Positions 24,533 to 33,585 of a stretch of 64,000 nt of DNA are shown one piece after another. How positions within the stretch are numbered: the stretch's first letter is position 1; each line of letters starts with the position of its first letter. The notes beneath the pieces were generated by a model that did not search any database, was not told the DNA's origin, and saw only the letters and a program-made list of their open reading frames with translations. The DNA comes from Candidatus Aenigmatarchaeota archaeon. Lineage in GTDB: Archaea > Aenigmatarchaeota > Aenigmatarchaeia > QMZP01 > JAFGSV01. Made by a program: the position numbers and the translations under genes. The stretch covers positions 228,661 through 292,660 of the forward strand of contig JAFGFG010000009.1 of NCBI GenBank assembly GCA_016931255.1, in the 5' to 3' direction.

Positions 24533-25720
24533 ATGAATATTTGCTATCTGTATCTTCACCGCCTTGCGGGAAGGGGTTCTGGCAGGTATATGCAGACACT
24601 TCTGAAATATTTCAAGGCACGGAAGCACACGATACACCTTGTCGAAGCGATGCGTTCCAAGAATTCCGTTCTTCAGGGCGTGAATCTCAAATATGTACAT
24701 GTCCCGTACCAGATACCTGTCTACCAAGGCAGAAGCGACATAAACAGCAAGGTAAAGCTTTCCCAGATAAGCGACACAAAATTCTTTGACCTCATACGCA
24801 GGTTTGCCGAGTGCGGCATAAAAATGAGCGAGAAGAACAAGCTCGATATCATACACGCCAATCACGTCAGCATCCTCCCATTTTCAGCATACCTGACGAG
24901 AAAAATGACAGGAACCCCTTATGTTGTGACTGCCCACGGAAACGGCATTTTGTCATCACTTGAAAGCAAAAGGAATTTCGAGGTTGCGCGTGTTGGCCTT
25001 GAGGAGTCCAAGAAGGTCATAGCGAACAGCAAGTTCACCAAGGGCATCCTCATGAAGGAATTCGGGCTTTCGGGAGGGAAGATGAAGGTTGTGTATCCCG
25101 GAGTCGACACCGAGAAGTTCAGACCGCAAAGCGACAGGATAAAAGCCGCGACAAAGAGAAGATACGGATGCGAAGGAAAGAAAATTGTCTACAGTTCAGG
25201 CACATTCGTCAGGGAAAAGGGGTTCAGGTATCTTCTCGATGCCGCAAAAATGTATGAAAAGGAAGACCCCGACATAGTCACGCTGATAACCGGACACGGC
25301 CCTTATCAGAAAGAGATGGAGAGGATTATAAAGAAGAATGGCCTCAAAAACACCAAGATAGTGGGATGGATTCTTACGAAAGAACTGATAAAGCTTTACA
25401 GCACTGCGGACATATTCGTCACGCCGACTGTTCAGGAGGAACATTCAAGCATGGTTTCTGTTGAATCGCTTGCACTGGGCACGCCTGTGATAGCCACAAA
25501 GGTCGGCATCATCCCGGAGATAGTGAGCAGCGATGTCGGACAACTGGTGGAGCCAGGTTCACCAAGGGCAATAGCAGAAGCTGTTCTCAACCGTATAAAT
25601 GACGATTCCTGGATAGAAAAGAAGGGGAAGAAGGGGAGAAACCTCGTGATGAGCAGGTTCTCCCTCAAGTCATGCGGAAGAGCCACGGAGAAGGTCTACA
25701 AAAGCGCCCTGAGCAAATAG
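24533..25720 (+). CDS. GT4-family glycosyltransferase
   Basis: A 395-aa GT-B enzyme that would transfer a sugar from a nucleotide donor. The N-terminal domain has a Gly-rich loop (LAGRGSGRYM). The C-terminal domain has SGTFVREKG, GHGPY and the EEHSSMVSVESLA motif with the donor-binding E-x7-E pattern at about 304-312. TTTAAATTATAATC about 28 nt upstream suggests a leaderless mRNA. Probable role in envelope glycan or glycolipid synthesis. Confidence 0.88.
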   Translation: MNICYLYLHRLAGRGSGRYMQTLLKYFKARKHTIHLVEAMRSKNSVLQGVNLKYVHVPYQIPVYQGRSDINSKVKLSQISDTKFFDLIRRFAECGIKMSEKNKLDIIHANHVSILPFSAYLTRKMTGTPYVVTAHGNGILSSLESKRNFEVARVGLEESKKVIANSKFTKGILMKEFGLSGGKMKVVYPGVDTEKFRPQSDRIKAATKRRYGCEGKKIVYSSGTFVREKGFRYLLDAAKMYEKEDPDIVTLITGHGPYQKEMERIIKKNGLKNTKIVGWILTKELIKLYSTADIFVTPTVQEEHSSMVSVESLALGTPVIATKVGIIPEIVSSDVGQLVEPGSPRAIAEAVLNRINDDSWIEKKGKKGRNLVMSRFSLKSCGRATEKVYKSALSK

Positions 25721-25778
25721 CCAATCAGGTATGCGAACCCGCCTTTCAATTTAAAAATTTCGCAGAGAATTATCTGAC

Positions 25779-26456
25779 ATGAAGAAAAAGATTTCTGTTC
25801 CCCAGCCTCTCAGCAGCCTTATGGAAGGCATAGAGCACGGCGCCCTCACGAATTTCTATGGCGCACCCGGAACAGGGAAGACGAACATATGCCTTATTTC
25901 AGCGCTTGAGGTCGTAAAAGGCGGCGGAAAGGTGGTCTTTCTGGATACTGAAGGCGGATTCTCGCATGAGAGATTCAGCCAGCTTTCAGACAATCCGGAG
26001 CACGTGAATGGCATAACCATGCTTGAGCCGAAAGACTTCAAGGAGCAGAGCCGGATGATAAAGAGCCTGAAGGATGTCCAGGCAGACCTGATAGTCGTGG
26101 ATTCAGCTGCAGCGCTTTACAGGCTCGAGTATTCTGACCCGGAGAAGGAGGCCCTTGAAGCCAACAGGGAACTGAGCAAGCAGATGTCCATACTCTCGGC
26201 AATCGCCAGGGAGAAGGACATACCTGTAATAGTCACCTCGCATACATACAAGAACTGGGACACTGAAAACAATGAAATAGTCGGCGGGGATGCAGTCAAA
26301 TACTGGGCGAAGGCTGTCATATTCCTTGAGAGGACAGGAAAGATGTCCGAGAGGAATGCGACTGTTGTAAAGCACAGGTGGATACATGAGGGCAAGTCTG
26401 TCAAGTTCGAGATAGTGAATAATGGGATAAAGCCGTCAGGCGGAAGGTTCATTTAG
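25779..26456 (+). CDS. radB: DNA repair and recombination protein RadB
   Basis: A 225-aa RecA-fold ATPase. Walker A GAPGTGKT (28-35), Walker B LIVVDS near 104-109, and the short length without the N-terminal DNA-binding domain point to RadB rather than RadA. RadB assists RadA and Hjc in recombination. TTTAAAAA 29 nt upstream of the ATG suggests leaderless translation. Its end overlaps the convergent 40-aa zinc ribbon. Confidence 0.92.
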   Translation: MKKKISVPQPLSSLMEGIEHGALTNFYGAPGTGKTNICLISALEVVKGGGKVVFLDTEGGFSHERFSQLSDNPEHVNGITMLEPKDFKEQSRMIKSLKDVQADLIVVDSAAALYRLEYSDPEKEALEANRELSKQMSILSAIAREKDIPVIVTSHTYKNWDTENNEIVGGDAVKYWAKAVIFLERTGKMSERNATVVKHRWIHEGKSVKFEIVNNGIKPSGGRFI

Positions 26457-26571
26457 AGTCATCGATAGCAATCGGTCCTTTGTAACCGCAGTTCTTGCAG
26501 AAATATATCATCCCGAGTTGGCCGCCCATCCAGAGGCTCAGACGCTCTTCTTTGCACGACGGGCACTTCAT
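26449..26571 (-). CDS. 40-aa zinc-ribbon micro-protein coupled to topA
   Basis: MKCPSCKEERLSLWMGG...FCKNCGYKGPI: two CxxC knuckles 24 residues apart, a minimal zinc ribbon. The ATG overlaps the topA stop (ATGA at 26568-26571), so the two are translationally coupled. It also overlaps the radB end by 8 bases. A role with topoisomerase I or DNA is suggested by context only. Confidence 0.7.
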   Translation of the reverse strand: MKCPSCKEERLSLWMGGQLGMIYFCKNCGYKGPIAIDDSK

Positions 26572-28643
26572 GAACTATCTTTGTCACTGGCTTTTTTAAA
26601 GTCCTTCTTGCTGTAGTCGAAACCGTGCTCTATGCACATCTTCCATGGACGCCTTCCCTTTGACTTCACTTCAACAAGGTTCAGCCCGCACTGGCATTTC
26701 TGCGAGACAACAGAAAGCGAACCTTTCTGGGGAAGGGGTTTTGAATTCCTGCAGTCAGGATAGTTGTTGCAGCCGACGAACCTCTTGCCTGTCTTTTGGG
26801 AATGTATGACCATCATGCTGCCTTTTTTGCATTTCGGACAGGCACCGACATTGTTCTTTACTTTTTCATATTCAGCAACAGCGTTCTTTATCTCCTCCCC
26901 GACCTGGGCTTCCTCTGTTTTGAATTTTGCGAGTATCTTGCTGAGCTCGTCCTCGGCGCTCTTTATTATGTCAGCCCTCTTCTTTTCCCCTGTCATGACC
27001 TTTTCCATGTCTTCCTCGAATCTTCTCGTAAGGTCAACTGAAATTATCTCCGGGCAGTGCTTCTCAAGTGACTTGACAACCGCGCTTCCGAGCTCTGTCA
27101 CAGCTATTGCCTTGTCCTTTATGTATCCTCTTTCATAAAGTGTGTCGAGGATGTTCGCCCTTGTGGCCTTGGTCCCGAGTCCGAGGTCTTCCATGGTCTT
27201 GAGTATTGATGCCTGGCTGTAGCGGCTCGGAGGCTGTGTCTCCTTTTCAAGCATGCTGAGTTTCTTGACATTGACAATCTCTCCTTCCTCCATCTTCGGC
27301 AGCAGTATCTCCTTTATCCTTGTGTATGGGGCATAGAATTCCATCCAGCCCTGCTCGATTGTTGTCACGCCGTTTGCCGAGAATTTTTCATTCTCAACTG
27401 CTATCGTGGCTTTCACGGACTCCCTTATCGATGGGTCTGAGAATGTCGCGAGGAATCTTTTCACAATGAGGTCATACAGCTTCTTCTGGTATCCGTTCAT
27501 TTCTTTGGACCTGTTTCCTGTTGGGAATATTGCAGGGTGGGCGGGGTCATCCTTATTTCCCTGATTCGGCCAAAGTTTCTCTTTCTTAAGCAGCCTTTCG
27601 CAGAGGTCGCTGTACTCTATGCTCGAACCAAGCTTCTTCAGTATGGACTTGTATCCTATTGCCGGAGGAAGCTTCTGGCTGCTGGTTCTCGGGTAGCTTA
27701 TGACAGCCTGCTCGTAGAGAGACTGTGCTATCTCCAGAGTGATTTTTGGTGAAAATCCAAATAAGGCATAACTTTCCCTCTGCAGTGTGGTGAGGTCGAA
27801 CGGTGTCGGGGGATAATATTGCTGCTTCTTTTTCTCTATCCTGGATATCTTACCGTTCCTGCCTTTACATACCTCCATCACCTTTTCCGCAGAATCCTTT
27901 TTCCAGAACTTTCCTTCTTCGTGATATGCAGTTATATCGCCTTCCTTTACATCCCCTTTGAGCTCTACCTCCCAGTACGGCTGTGGTCTGAATGCAGCAA
28001 TCTCTTCCTCCCTTTCAAGAAGGAGTGCAAGGGTCGGTCCCTGAACCCTTCCTGTTGAAAGCGTTCTGAAGCCGCCTGCTTTTTCCAGTGAAAGTGTTAA
28101 TGCCCGGGACATGTTGACGCCGAAGTACCAGTCCAGCTGGTGTCGTGTAAGTCCTGCCTCTATTTGCGGGAAGTCCAGATGCTCTGTCATTCTATCGTAA
28201 GCATTCAGAAGGTCAGGCGTTGTGAGTGTTGAGAATTTCATCCTTTTTCCGTCTTCAACACCCGCTATGTGCTTGAGTATATTGAAAGCTATAACCGAAC
28301 CCTCGATATCATAGTCGCATGCTGATATGAACTCGCTTGCGCCCTCAGCAACCTTCTTCATGCTGTCGAAATATTTCTTGGCCCATTCGCTTCCCTTTCT
28401 GGTATAAGTGGGCTTCCATTCAACTGTGAAGACCGGATATTCCCATCTCGCGCCGCTGTTTTTTTCATCAAGCACGAAAAGATGACCAACTGCGGGAGCA
28501 ATGACAAGCTCCTTTCCGTCACGGTTTATCACATAATAGGAAGTGCCTTTTCCGCCCCTCTTTTCAACTTCCCCCTGAGAGAGGGCACTGGCTATCCTCT
28601 TGGCGGCTGATGGTTTCTCCGTGACAATCAGCGTGTATGTCAT
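26568..28643 (-). CDS. topA: DNA topoisomerase I (type IA)
   Basis: A 691-aa archaeal topoisomerase IA that relaxes negative supercoils. Toprim: VTEKPSAAK with E9/K10 and D110-x-D112. The catalytic tyrosine is Y317 in ISYPRTSS. C-terminal zinc modules include CPKC...CNNYPDC (about 605-630) and a CQCG...C pair near the end. TTAAATA about 32 nt before the ATG suggests a leaderless mRNA. Overlaps the 40-aa zinc ribbon gene by ATGA. Confidence 0.95.
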   Translation of the reverse strand: MTYTLIVTEKPSAAKRIASALSQGEVEKRGGKGTSYYVINRDGKELVIAPAVGHLFVLDEKNSGARWEYPVFTVEWKPTYTRKGSEWAKKYFDSMKKVAEGASEFISACDYDIEGSVIAFNILKHIAGVEDGKRMKFSTLTTPDLLNAYDRMTEHLDFPQIEAGLTRHQLDWYFGVNMSRALTLSLEKAGGFRTLSTGRVQGPTLALLLEREEEIAAFRPQPYWEVELKGDVKEGDITAYHEEGKFWKKDSAEKVMEVCKGRNGKISRIEKKKQQYYPPTPFDLTTLQRESYALFGFSPKITLEIAQSLYEQAVISYPRTSSQKLPPAIGYKSILKKLGSSIEYSDLCERLLKKEKLWPNQGNKDDPAHPAIFPTGNRSKEMNGYQKKLYDLIVKRFLATFSDPSIRESVKATIAVENEKFSANGVTTIEQGWMEFYAPYTRIKEILLPKMEEGEIVNVKKLSMLEKETQPPSRYSQASILKTMEDLGLGTKATRANILDTLYERGYIKDKAIAVTELGSAVVKSLEKHCPEIISVDLTRRFEEDMEKVMTGEKKRADIIKSAEDELSKILAKFKTEEAQVGEEIKNAVAEYEKVKNNVGACPKCKKGSMMVIHSQKTGKRFVGCNNYPDCRNSKPLPQKGSLSVVSQKCQCGLNLVEVKSKGRRPWKMCIEHGFDYSKKDFKKASDKDSS

Positions 28644-28757
28644 AGTAAAATCTTAACAACCATTCAGGTATTTAAGCTTTGGTGTGAAACTCTTCATCAC
28701 GGTTAGTATATTATCTATATATAACTGTTAAAATGATAACTAACTTTACCTGAAAAT

Positions 28758-28843
28758 GCCGAGGTGGCAGAACCCGGTTCAATGCGTCCGCCTCGAAAGC
28801 GGATGCCCTTTTGGGCGTGCAGGTTCAAATCCTGCCCTCGGCG
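28758..28843 (+). tRNA. trnS: tRNA-Ser (CGA)
   Basis: An 86-nt class II tRNA. Acceptor GCCGAGG/CCTCGGC, discriminator G at 28843, no CCA. Anticodon stem TCCGC/GCGGA with loop CTCGAAA, anticodon CGA (28794-28796). The long variable arm (TGCCCTTTTGGGCG) fits serine. TATA-like ATCTATATATAAC is about 40 nt upstream. Repeat R3 follows at once. Confidence 0.96.
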
Positions 28844-28845
28844 CT

Positions 28846-28877
28846 GAACCTTTTTTAGAAAAAATGTTCACGAAAAA
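28846..28877 (+). repeat. Hairpin repeat R3 (3' of tRNA-Ser)
   Basis: GAACC, T6, AG, A6, T, GTTC, then ACGAAAAA. The arms fold into an AT-rich hairpin capped by GAAC/GTTC. Nearly identical over 32 nt to R4 behind tRNA-Leu. The T6 could serve as a tRNA terminator. Confidence 0.6.
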
Positions 28878-28910
28878 GATGTTTTTATTTCTTTGTGTTA
28901 ACGTCTAATC

Positions 28911-29327
28911 ATGAAAATTGCAGTGGTCGACCCGGATAAAAGGATAAACGGGCTCGTCAGCTACAAGGCAAAGAAGGCTCTCGAGAAGTACAGGAAAAGG
29001 GACAAGCTTGAGCCCTTCTCATACGACAGTAAAAGTGATTGCCTCCGGATGTATAAAAAAGACGGACCTTTCGATGAGATATTCGCGTTCCATGATGTCA
29101 GGACACTCTCGGACATGGGAACAGACGAGCTTATACTGGCGATAAGGGACATCGAAAGCAAGACGCTCTCAGAGAAGCACTGCAACATAAATAGGGTCTA
29201 CCACGACGGCATATCCAACAACGCTGAATACGTATACTACAGGGACGCAGGCGGGAGAGCCTTCAGCGGCAATCCTGCAGTACTGGCGGTCGAGCTTGGA
29301 AAATACTTTGAGAATCTTTTTTTGTGA
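28911..29327 (+). CDS. 138-aa protein of unknown function
   Basis: I do not recognise this alpha/beta protein. It starts MKIAVVDPDKRINGL and has an acidic middle (DEIFAFHDVRTLSDMGTDEL). No membrane segment or metal motif. A T-rich box 31 nt upstream may be its promoter. It stands between tRNA-Ser and the convergent EF-1A gene. Confidence 0.6.
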   Translation: MKIAVVDPDKRINGLVSYKAKKALEKYRKRDKLEPFSYDSKSDCLRMYKKDGPFDEIFAFHDVRTLSDMGTDELILAIRDIESKTLSEKHCNINRVYHDGISNNAEYVYYRDAGGRAFSGNPAVLAVELGKYFENLFL

Positions 29328-29366
29328 GGCCGCAGCCCGCTATCGAAAGAAAAGAAAAAGAAATCA

Positions 29367-29384
29367 AAGGGGGCTTGCGCCCTT
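29367..29384 (-). terminator. Hairpin terminator of EF-1A
   Basis: On the minus strand AAGGGC-GCAA-GCCCCCTT folds directly after the EF-1A stop codon. It is followed by a pyrimidine-rich, T-dominated tract (plus 29343-29366). It looks like an intrinsic-type terminator. Confidence 0.55.
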
Positions 29385-30654
29385 ACTTTGCTTTTACAAC
29401 GTCTATGCAGATACCTGCAGCAACTGTCTTGCCCATGTCCCTGATAGCGAACTTGGCAAGTTCCGGATAATCGGACTGCTTCTCGATTGCTACCGGCTGG
29501 ATTGGCTGTATCTTTACGATTGCAGCGTCACCGGTCTTGAGAATTTCCTTGTTCTCAGTTACTTCGGCACCTGTCTTGGGGTCAAGCTTCTTGACGATCT
29601 CTACAATCCTTCCAGCTACGTGAGCTGTGTGGATGTGGAAGACCGGAGTGTAGCCCTTTGTTATGGCAGTCGGATGCTGGAGCACGATTATCTGTGCTGT
29701 GAACTCCTTCGCGACTGTCGGCGGGTTGTCTACAGGTCCAAGAACGTCACCCTTCTTGATGTCCTTCTTGGATACGCCCTTGAGGTTGAATCCTATGTTG
29801 TCACCAGGGGTTGCCTGCTCAAGAGGCTTGTGGTGCATCTCCATGGACTTCACTTCGGCTATTGTTCCGGAAGGCTCTATTGCGACCTTCTGGCCAACCT
29901 TAAGCACGCCGGTCTCGACCCTACCTACTGGGACAAGGCCTACACCAGTGATGGAGTAGACATCCTGTACCGGAAGCCTTAGCGGCTTGGTAGATGACTT
30001 TTCCGGAGGCTTTATGTGATTGTCCATTGTCTGCAGAAGCGTGTCTCCTGTGTACCATGGCATGTTTGTTGACTTCTTTGCTACATTGTCTCCAATGTAA
30101 GCTGATACCGGAATGAACGGTATCTGGTCAACCTTGTAACCAATGGATGTAAGAAGCTTTGTTACCTGCTCCTTGACCGTATTGAACTTCGCCTGTTCAT
30201 AGCTGACCTCGTCCATCTTGTTCACAGCTACAATCATCTGATTGATGCCGAGAACCTTGGACAGATACAGGTGTTCCTTTGTCTGCTCCTGAACGCCGTC
30301 CTTGCATGACACAACAAGAATTGCAGCGTCTGCCTGGCTGGCGCCGGTTATCATGTTCTTGACAAAGTCCCTGTGGCCCGGACAGTCGATTGCTGTAAAG
30401 TAGTATTTGTCCGTTATAATGGGCTTGTACATAAGGTCTATTGTGACACCCCTTTCTCTCTCCTCTTTGAGATTATCCATAACAAAAGCAAACTCGAACG
30501 TTTCCTTCTTCAGCTCCTTTGCAAGTTCTTTGAGTTTCCTCATTTCCTGCTCAGGAAGTGAACCAGAATCGTATAGAAGCCTGCCTAACAATGTTGACTT
30601 ACCGTGGTCTACATGACCTTCGGTTATTATGTTTATATGTGGCTTTTCTGCCAT
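29383..30654 (-). CDS. tuf: Elongation factor 1-alpha
   Basis: A 423-aa GTPase that delivers aminoacyl-tRNA to the ribosome. P-loop GHVDHGKS (13-20), switch II DCPGH (90-94), G4 NKMD (145-148). Domains 2 and 3 follow from about 225. The residue run before the P-loop is NIITE instead of the more usual NLVVI. An exceptionally strong SD (GGAGG at 30662-30666, minus strand) stands seven bases before the ATG. Confidence 0.97.
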   Translation of the reverse strand: MAEKPHINIITEGHVDHGKSTLLGRLLYDSGSLPEQEMRKLKELAKELKKETFEFAFVMDNLKEERERGVTIDLMYKPIITDKYYFTAIDCPGHRDFVKNMITGASQADAAILVVSCKDGVQEQTKEHLYLSKVLGINQMIVAVNKMDEVSYEQAKFNTVKEQVTKLLTSIGYKVDQIPFIPVSAYIGDNVAKKSTNMPWYTGDTLLQTMDNHIKPPEKSSTKPLRLPVQDVYSITGVGLVPVGRVETGVLKVGQKVAIEPSGTIAEVKSMEMHHKPLEQATPGDNIGFNLKGVSKKDIKKGDVLGPVDNPPTVAKEFTAQIIVLQHPTAITKGYTPVFHIHTAHVAGRIVEIVKKLDPKTGAEVTENKEILKTGDAAIVKIQPIQPVAIEKQSDYPELAKFAIRDMGKTVAAGICIDVVKAK

Positions 30655-30657
30655 TTT

Positions 30658-30667
30658 ATCTCCTCCT
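30658..30667 (-). promoter_or_regulatory. Strong canonical Shine-Dalgarno site of EF-1A
   Basis: AGGAGGAGAT on the minus strand, seven bases from the ATG with GGAGG as its core. It stands out because most SD-like sites in this window are the weaker (G)GTGATT. Confidence 0.7.
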
Positions 30668-30736
30668 ATGTAAATCCTTTGCTTGTCAGGGTACTATATA
30701 CTATGCGTATATATGCAGCCCTGTGGACTTTATTAT

Positions 30737-30762
30737 AAAACATATTTATATTTATATGTTTT
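30737..30762. promoter_or_regulatory. 9-bp inverted repeat around a TATA box (EF-1A/S17 intergenic)
   Basis: AAAACATAT (737-745) and ATATGTTTT (754-762) flank TTATATTT. The core is TATA-like in both directions, so it may be a divergent promoter or operator between EF-1A and the S17 operon. Confidence 0.4.
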
Positions 30763-30773
30763 CTTCCATAGTC

Positions 30774-30827
30774 ATGGAAATAAACAGACTCCGCCTGCAT
30801 TTTCATCATGCATTGTGCAGGGACTGA
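30774..30827 (+). CDS. Possible 17-aa leader peptide upstream of the ribosomal operon
   Basis: A mini-ORF (MEINRLRLHFHHALCRD) whose ATG sits about 28 nt after the TATA core of the preceding dyad, where a leaderless transcript would begin. It is His/Arg-rich. It may be chance; a nearer TATA (TATAAATTC at 30891) also serves S17. Confidence 0.2.
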   Translation: MEINRLRLHFHHALCRD

Positions 30828-30929
30828 AGTGCGGTTCGAAAACAGCGGAAAACAATAAAAAGGGCGAAAGTCTTAAAAAGATATTTAATCTATAAATTCA
30901 AGACATTGGATTAACAGTTAAGTGATTAA

Positions 30930-31262
30930 ATGAAAAAGGACATCGGTATCGGAGCAAATGCACCTGAGAAGTCATGTCAGGACTTGAACTGTCCATGGCA
31001 CGGGAAGCTTTCAGTCAGGGGCAGGGTGATAGAAGGAAAGGTGGTTTCTTCCAAAACCAGTACTACAGCTATCATTGAGAGAGGATATCCAAAGTTCGTT
31101 CCGAAGTATCAGGGATATGAAAGGAGAAAATCGAGGATAACAGCTCACAATCCTCCATGCATACACGCAAGGGATGGTGAGACAGTTCTTATAGCAGAGT
31201 GCCGGCCGCTTTCAAAGACCAAGAGCTTCGTTGTTATCTCAAAGAATGTGGTGAAAGAATGA
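30930..31262 (+). CDS. rps17: 30S ribosomal protein S17
   Basis: A 110-aa uS17 of the archaeal type, with NCPWHGKLSVRG, a central RYPKYQGYERRKSRI-like stretch and NPPCIHARDG. The ATG follows AGTGATTAA. First gene of the long plus-strand ribosomal run, overlapping L14 by ATGA. In most archaea it follows Rpp29, which here lies elsewhere (63218). Confidence 0.95.
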   Translation: MKKDIGIGANAPEKSCQDLNCPWHGKLSVRGRVIEGKVVSSKTSTTAIIERGYPKFVPKYQGYERRKSRITAHNPPCIHARDGETVLIAECRPLSKTKSFVVISKNVVKE

Positions 31263-31657
31263 AAGCGGTATCATCAAGCAGGACAAAGGGAATACAGATA
31301 GGCACTGTCATGAAATGCGCTGACAACAGCGGCGCAAACCTTTTCGAGGTGATTTCTGTTCTGGGATTCAAGGGAAAGAGACGGACAAGGCCCACTGCAG
31401 GCATAGCTGATGTTGTAATGAGCAGGGTGAAGAGCGGGAACGAAAAGGTCCGTCATCAGGTATTCAGGACTGTAATCGTAAGGCAGAGAATGGAATTCAA
31501 GAGGCCAAACGGAATGCGCGTGTCTTTCGAGGACAATGCAGGTGTTGTGATAAACGACAAGTTTGACCCCACTGCTTCACTGATAAAAGGTCCGATAGCA
31601 AAGGAAGTTGTCGAGAGATTCAAAACCGTGGGAAAGATAGCGAGCACAGTGGTTTAA
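31259..31657 (+). CDS. rpl14: 50S ribosomal protein L14
   Basis: A 132-aa uL14 with MKCADNSGANLFEVISV and FEDNAGVVIND. The start is the ATG overlapping the S17 stop; the frame remains open upstream inside S17. Confidence 0.96.
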   Translation: MKAVSSSRTKGIQIGTVMKCADNSGANLFEVISVLGFKGKRRTRPTAGIADVVMSRVKSGNEKVRHQVFRTVIVRQRMEFKRPNGMRVSFEDNAGVVINDKFDPTASLIKGPIAKEVVERFKTVGKIASTVV

Positions 31658-31666
31658 GGTATTATT

Positions 31667-32146
31667 ATGAAAAATGCATGGTCATCGAAATGGATTTCAA
31701 GCGAGCAGCCAAGGAAACAGAGAAAATACAGGAAAAATGCTCCGCTTCATATTAAGAAGAAGTTCCTTTCTGTCAATCTTGTGCCAGGCCTGAGGGAAAG
31801 ATACGGAAAAAGGTCAATGGTCATCAGGAAGGGCGACAGGGTTCTCGTGGCAAGAGGCGACCTTAAGGGAAAGACTGGCGCAGTTGAAAGGGTTGACATA
31901 AGCAGGGAGAAGGTTTATATAGAAGGACTCAAAGTAAAGAAAGTTGATGGTTCAGAGGTTCAGAAGCCGTTCAGGGCATCAAACCTCCAGATAACAGACC
32001 TCAAGCTTGATGACAAGCTCAGGCAGGCTGTGATTGAAAGATCAGGAAGCGCTGTCAAAGATGAAGCAAAGAATGCTAAGAAGGCTGCAATGAAAGAAGA
32101 CAAAAAGGAAGAAAAGAAAGCAAAGACAAAAAAGAAGGGTGAATAA
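31667..32146 (+). CDS. rpl24: 50S ribosomal protein L24
   Basis: A 159-aa uL24 with the archaeal N-terminal segment and KOW motif (KGDRVLVARGDLKGKTGAVERV, about 54-75). The C-terminal 35 residues are Lys/Glu/Ala-rich and longer than usual. Confidence 0.95.
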   Translation: MKNAWSSKWISSEQPRKQRKYRKNAPLHIKKKFLSVNLVPGLRERYGKRSMVIRKGDRVLVARGDLKGKTGAVERVDISREKVYIEGLKVKKVDGSEVQKPFRASNLQITDLKLDDKLRQAVIERSGSAVKDEAKNAKKAAMKEDKKEEKKAKTKKKGE

Positions 32147-32148
32147 TT

Positions 32149-32829
32149 ATGCACATGAAGAGATACACGATGCCGAAGTTCTGGCCGGTTGCAAGGAAGA
32201 AGGAGAAGTTCGTTGTTACGACATCTCCTGGTCCCCATCCAAAGAGCAGGAGCATTGCGCTCAGGGTAGTCATCAGGGATGTTATGGGATATGCCGAGAC
32301 CGCCAAAGAAGCAGAGCAGATTGTAAAGGGCGGAAGTGTCTTCGTGGACAAGAAAAGAGTGAAGGATGACAAGAGAGCGATAGGCCTTATGGATGTTGTG
32401 AGCTTTCCTGAAATAAAGAAGCATTACAGGGCATTCCCGTCAAAGAAAGGACTGGAGCTGAAGGAAATCAAGGAAGCGGATTCATCAAAGAAACTCTGCA
32501 TGATAAAGGGAAAGAATGTCATAAACGGGGGGAAAGTTCAGATAAGCCTTCACGACGGCCGCATCATAGTTCTTGGAAAGGAGAGCAAATACAAGCCAGG
32601 GGACTCAGTTCTTATAGAACTCCCTTCGCAGAAGATACTCCAGCACTTCGAACTCAAGGAAGGAGAGAAGGCTGTTGTGATAGCAGGAAACAACATAGGC
32701 GCTGAAGGAAAGATAAAGCTTATACATGACAGGAAAACCATGTTTGAGAAGAGCAGGGTCGTAGTCACTACAAAGGACTGTGAAATAGAGACCCTGAAGG
32801 AATACGTGCTCGTAGGTGATATGAAATGA
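32149..32829 (+). CDS. rps4e: 30S ribosomal protein S4e
   Basis: A 226-aa eS4: N-terminal domain (MHMKRYTMPKFWPVARK), S4-like RNA-binding region (GGSVFVDKKRVKDDKRAIGLMD) and C-terminal KOW. Overlaps L5 by ATGA. Confidence 0.95.
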   Translation: MHMKRYTMPKFWPVARKKEKFVVTTSPGPHPKSRSIALRVVIRDVMGYAETAKEAEQIVKGGSVFVDKKRVKDDKRAIGLMDVVSFPEIKKHYRAFPSKKGLELKEIKEADSSKKLCMIKGKNVINGGKVQISLHDGRIIVLGKESKYKPGDSVLIELPSQKILQHFELKEGEKAVVIAGNNIGAEGKIKLIHDRKTMFEKSRVVVTTKDCEIETLKEYVLVGDMK

Positions 32830-33329
32830 ATTCCATGAAAGAGATAAGGATAGAAAAAATCACAATCAACATGTCAACAGGTGTTCCAGGACCTGAGCTT
32901 GAGAAGGCAAAGAACCTTCTCGGGATAATAACAGGCAAGCATATCGTCAAGACATCATCGCACAAGAGGAATACATTCGGCGTTGCAAAGGGCAGGGAGA
33001 TGGGAGTCATGACAACACTGAGGGGAAATGATGCACGGGAGCTTCTCGTAAGACTTTTCAAGTCACTTGAGAACAGGATAAAGGCATCGAGCTTTGACGA
33101 GAACGGAAACTTCTCTTTCGGAATCGAGGAATACATAAACATACCCGGTGTCCAGTACGAGCCTGACATAGGCATTATGGGTTTTGATGTTGCTGTGACT
33201 CTTGAGAGGCCCGGATACAGGGTCAGGAAGAGGAAGTACTCAAGGTCTAAATTGGGCAAGGAGCACATCATAAAAGCCGAGGAAGCAATCAAGTGGGTAA
33301 AGAAGGAATTCGGCGTCGATGTCGTATAA
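32826..33329 (+). CDS. rpl5: 50S ribosomal protein L5
   Basis: A 167-aa uL5, binding 5S rRNA. KIEKITINMSTG at the start, TLRGNDARELLVRL in the middle, and PGYRVRKRKYSRSKLG near the end are typical of archaea. Confidence 0.96.
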   Translation: MNSMKEIRIEKITINMSTGVPGPELEKAKNLLGIITGKHIVKTSSHKRNTFGVAKGREMGVMTTLRGNDARELLVRLFKSLENRIKASSFDENGNFSFGIEEYINIPGVQYEPDIGIMGFDVAVTLERPGYRVRKRKYSRSKLGKEHIIKAEEAIKWVKKEFGVDVV

Positions 33330-33358
33330 TATTTAAATAGGATGCAACAGTGATTACT

Positions 33359-33580
33359 ATGAGTTTCAAAAACGCTATGAAGCAGATTGCGAGCAAGAAA
33401 GTGAAACTTGCAAAGTTCATGAAACACAACAAGCCTAGGGACAGGAAAACCGGCAGGAATGCGACCCAGTGCAGGGTATGCGGGAAGACCGAAGGCATTA
33501 TAAACAAGTATGGTCTCCAGTACTGCAGGCAGTGTTTCAGGGAAGAGGCAAAGAAGCTCGGTTTCAGGAAGTATGATTGA
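33359..33580 (+). CDS. rps14: 30S ribosomal protein S14 (zinc type)
   Basis: A 73-aa uS14 with CRVCGKTEG and YCRQCFRE zinc ligands. The N-terminus is longer than the about 55 aa usual in archaea. The GTG nine bases upstream belongs to GTGATTACT, so the ATG at 33359 is taken. Confidence 0.95.
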   Translation: MSFKNAMKQIASKKVKLAKFMKHNKPRDRKTGRNATQCRVCGKTEGIINKYGLQYCRQCFREEAKKLGFRKYD

Positions 33581-33585
33581 TTATT

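Noticed and set aside
29296..29982. Plus-strand 228-codon frame over EF-1A
   Set aside because: Antisense shadow of an unmistakable EF-1A gene.
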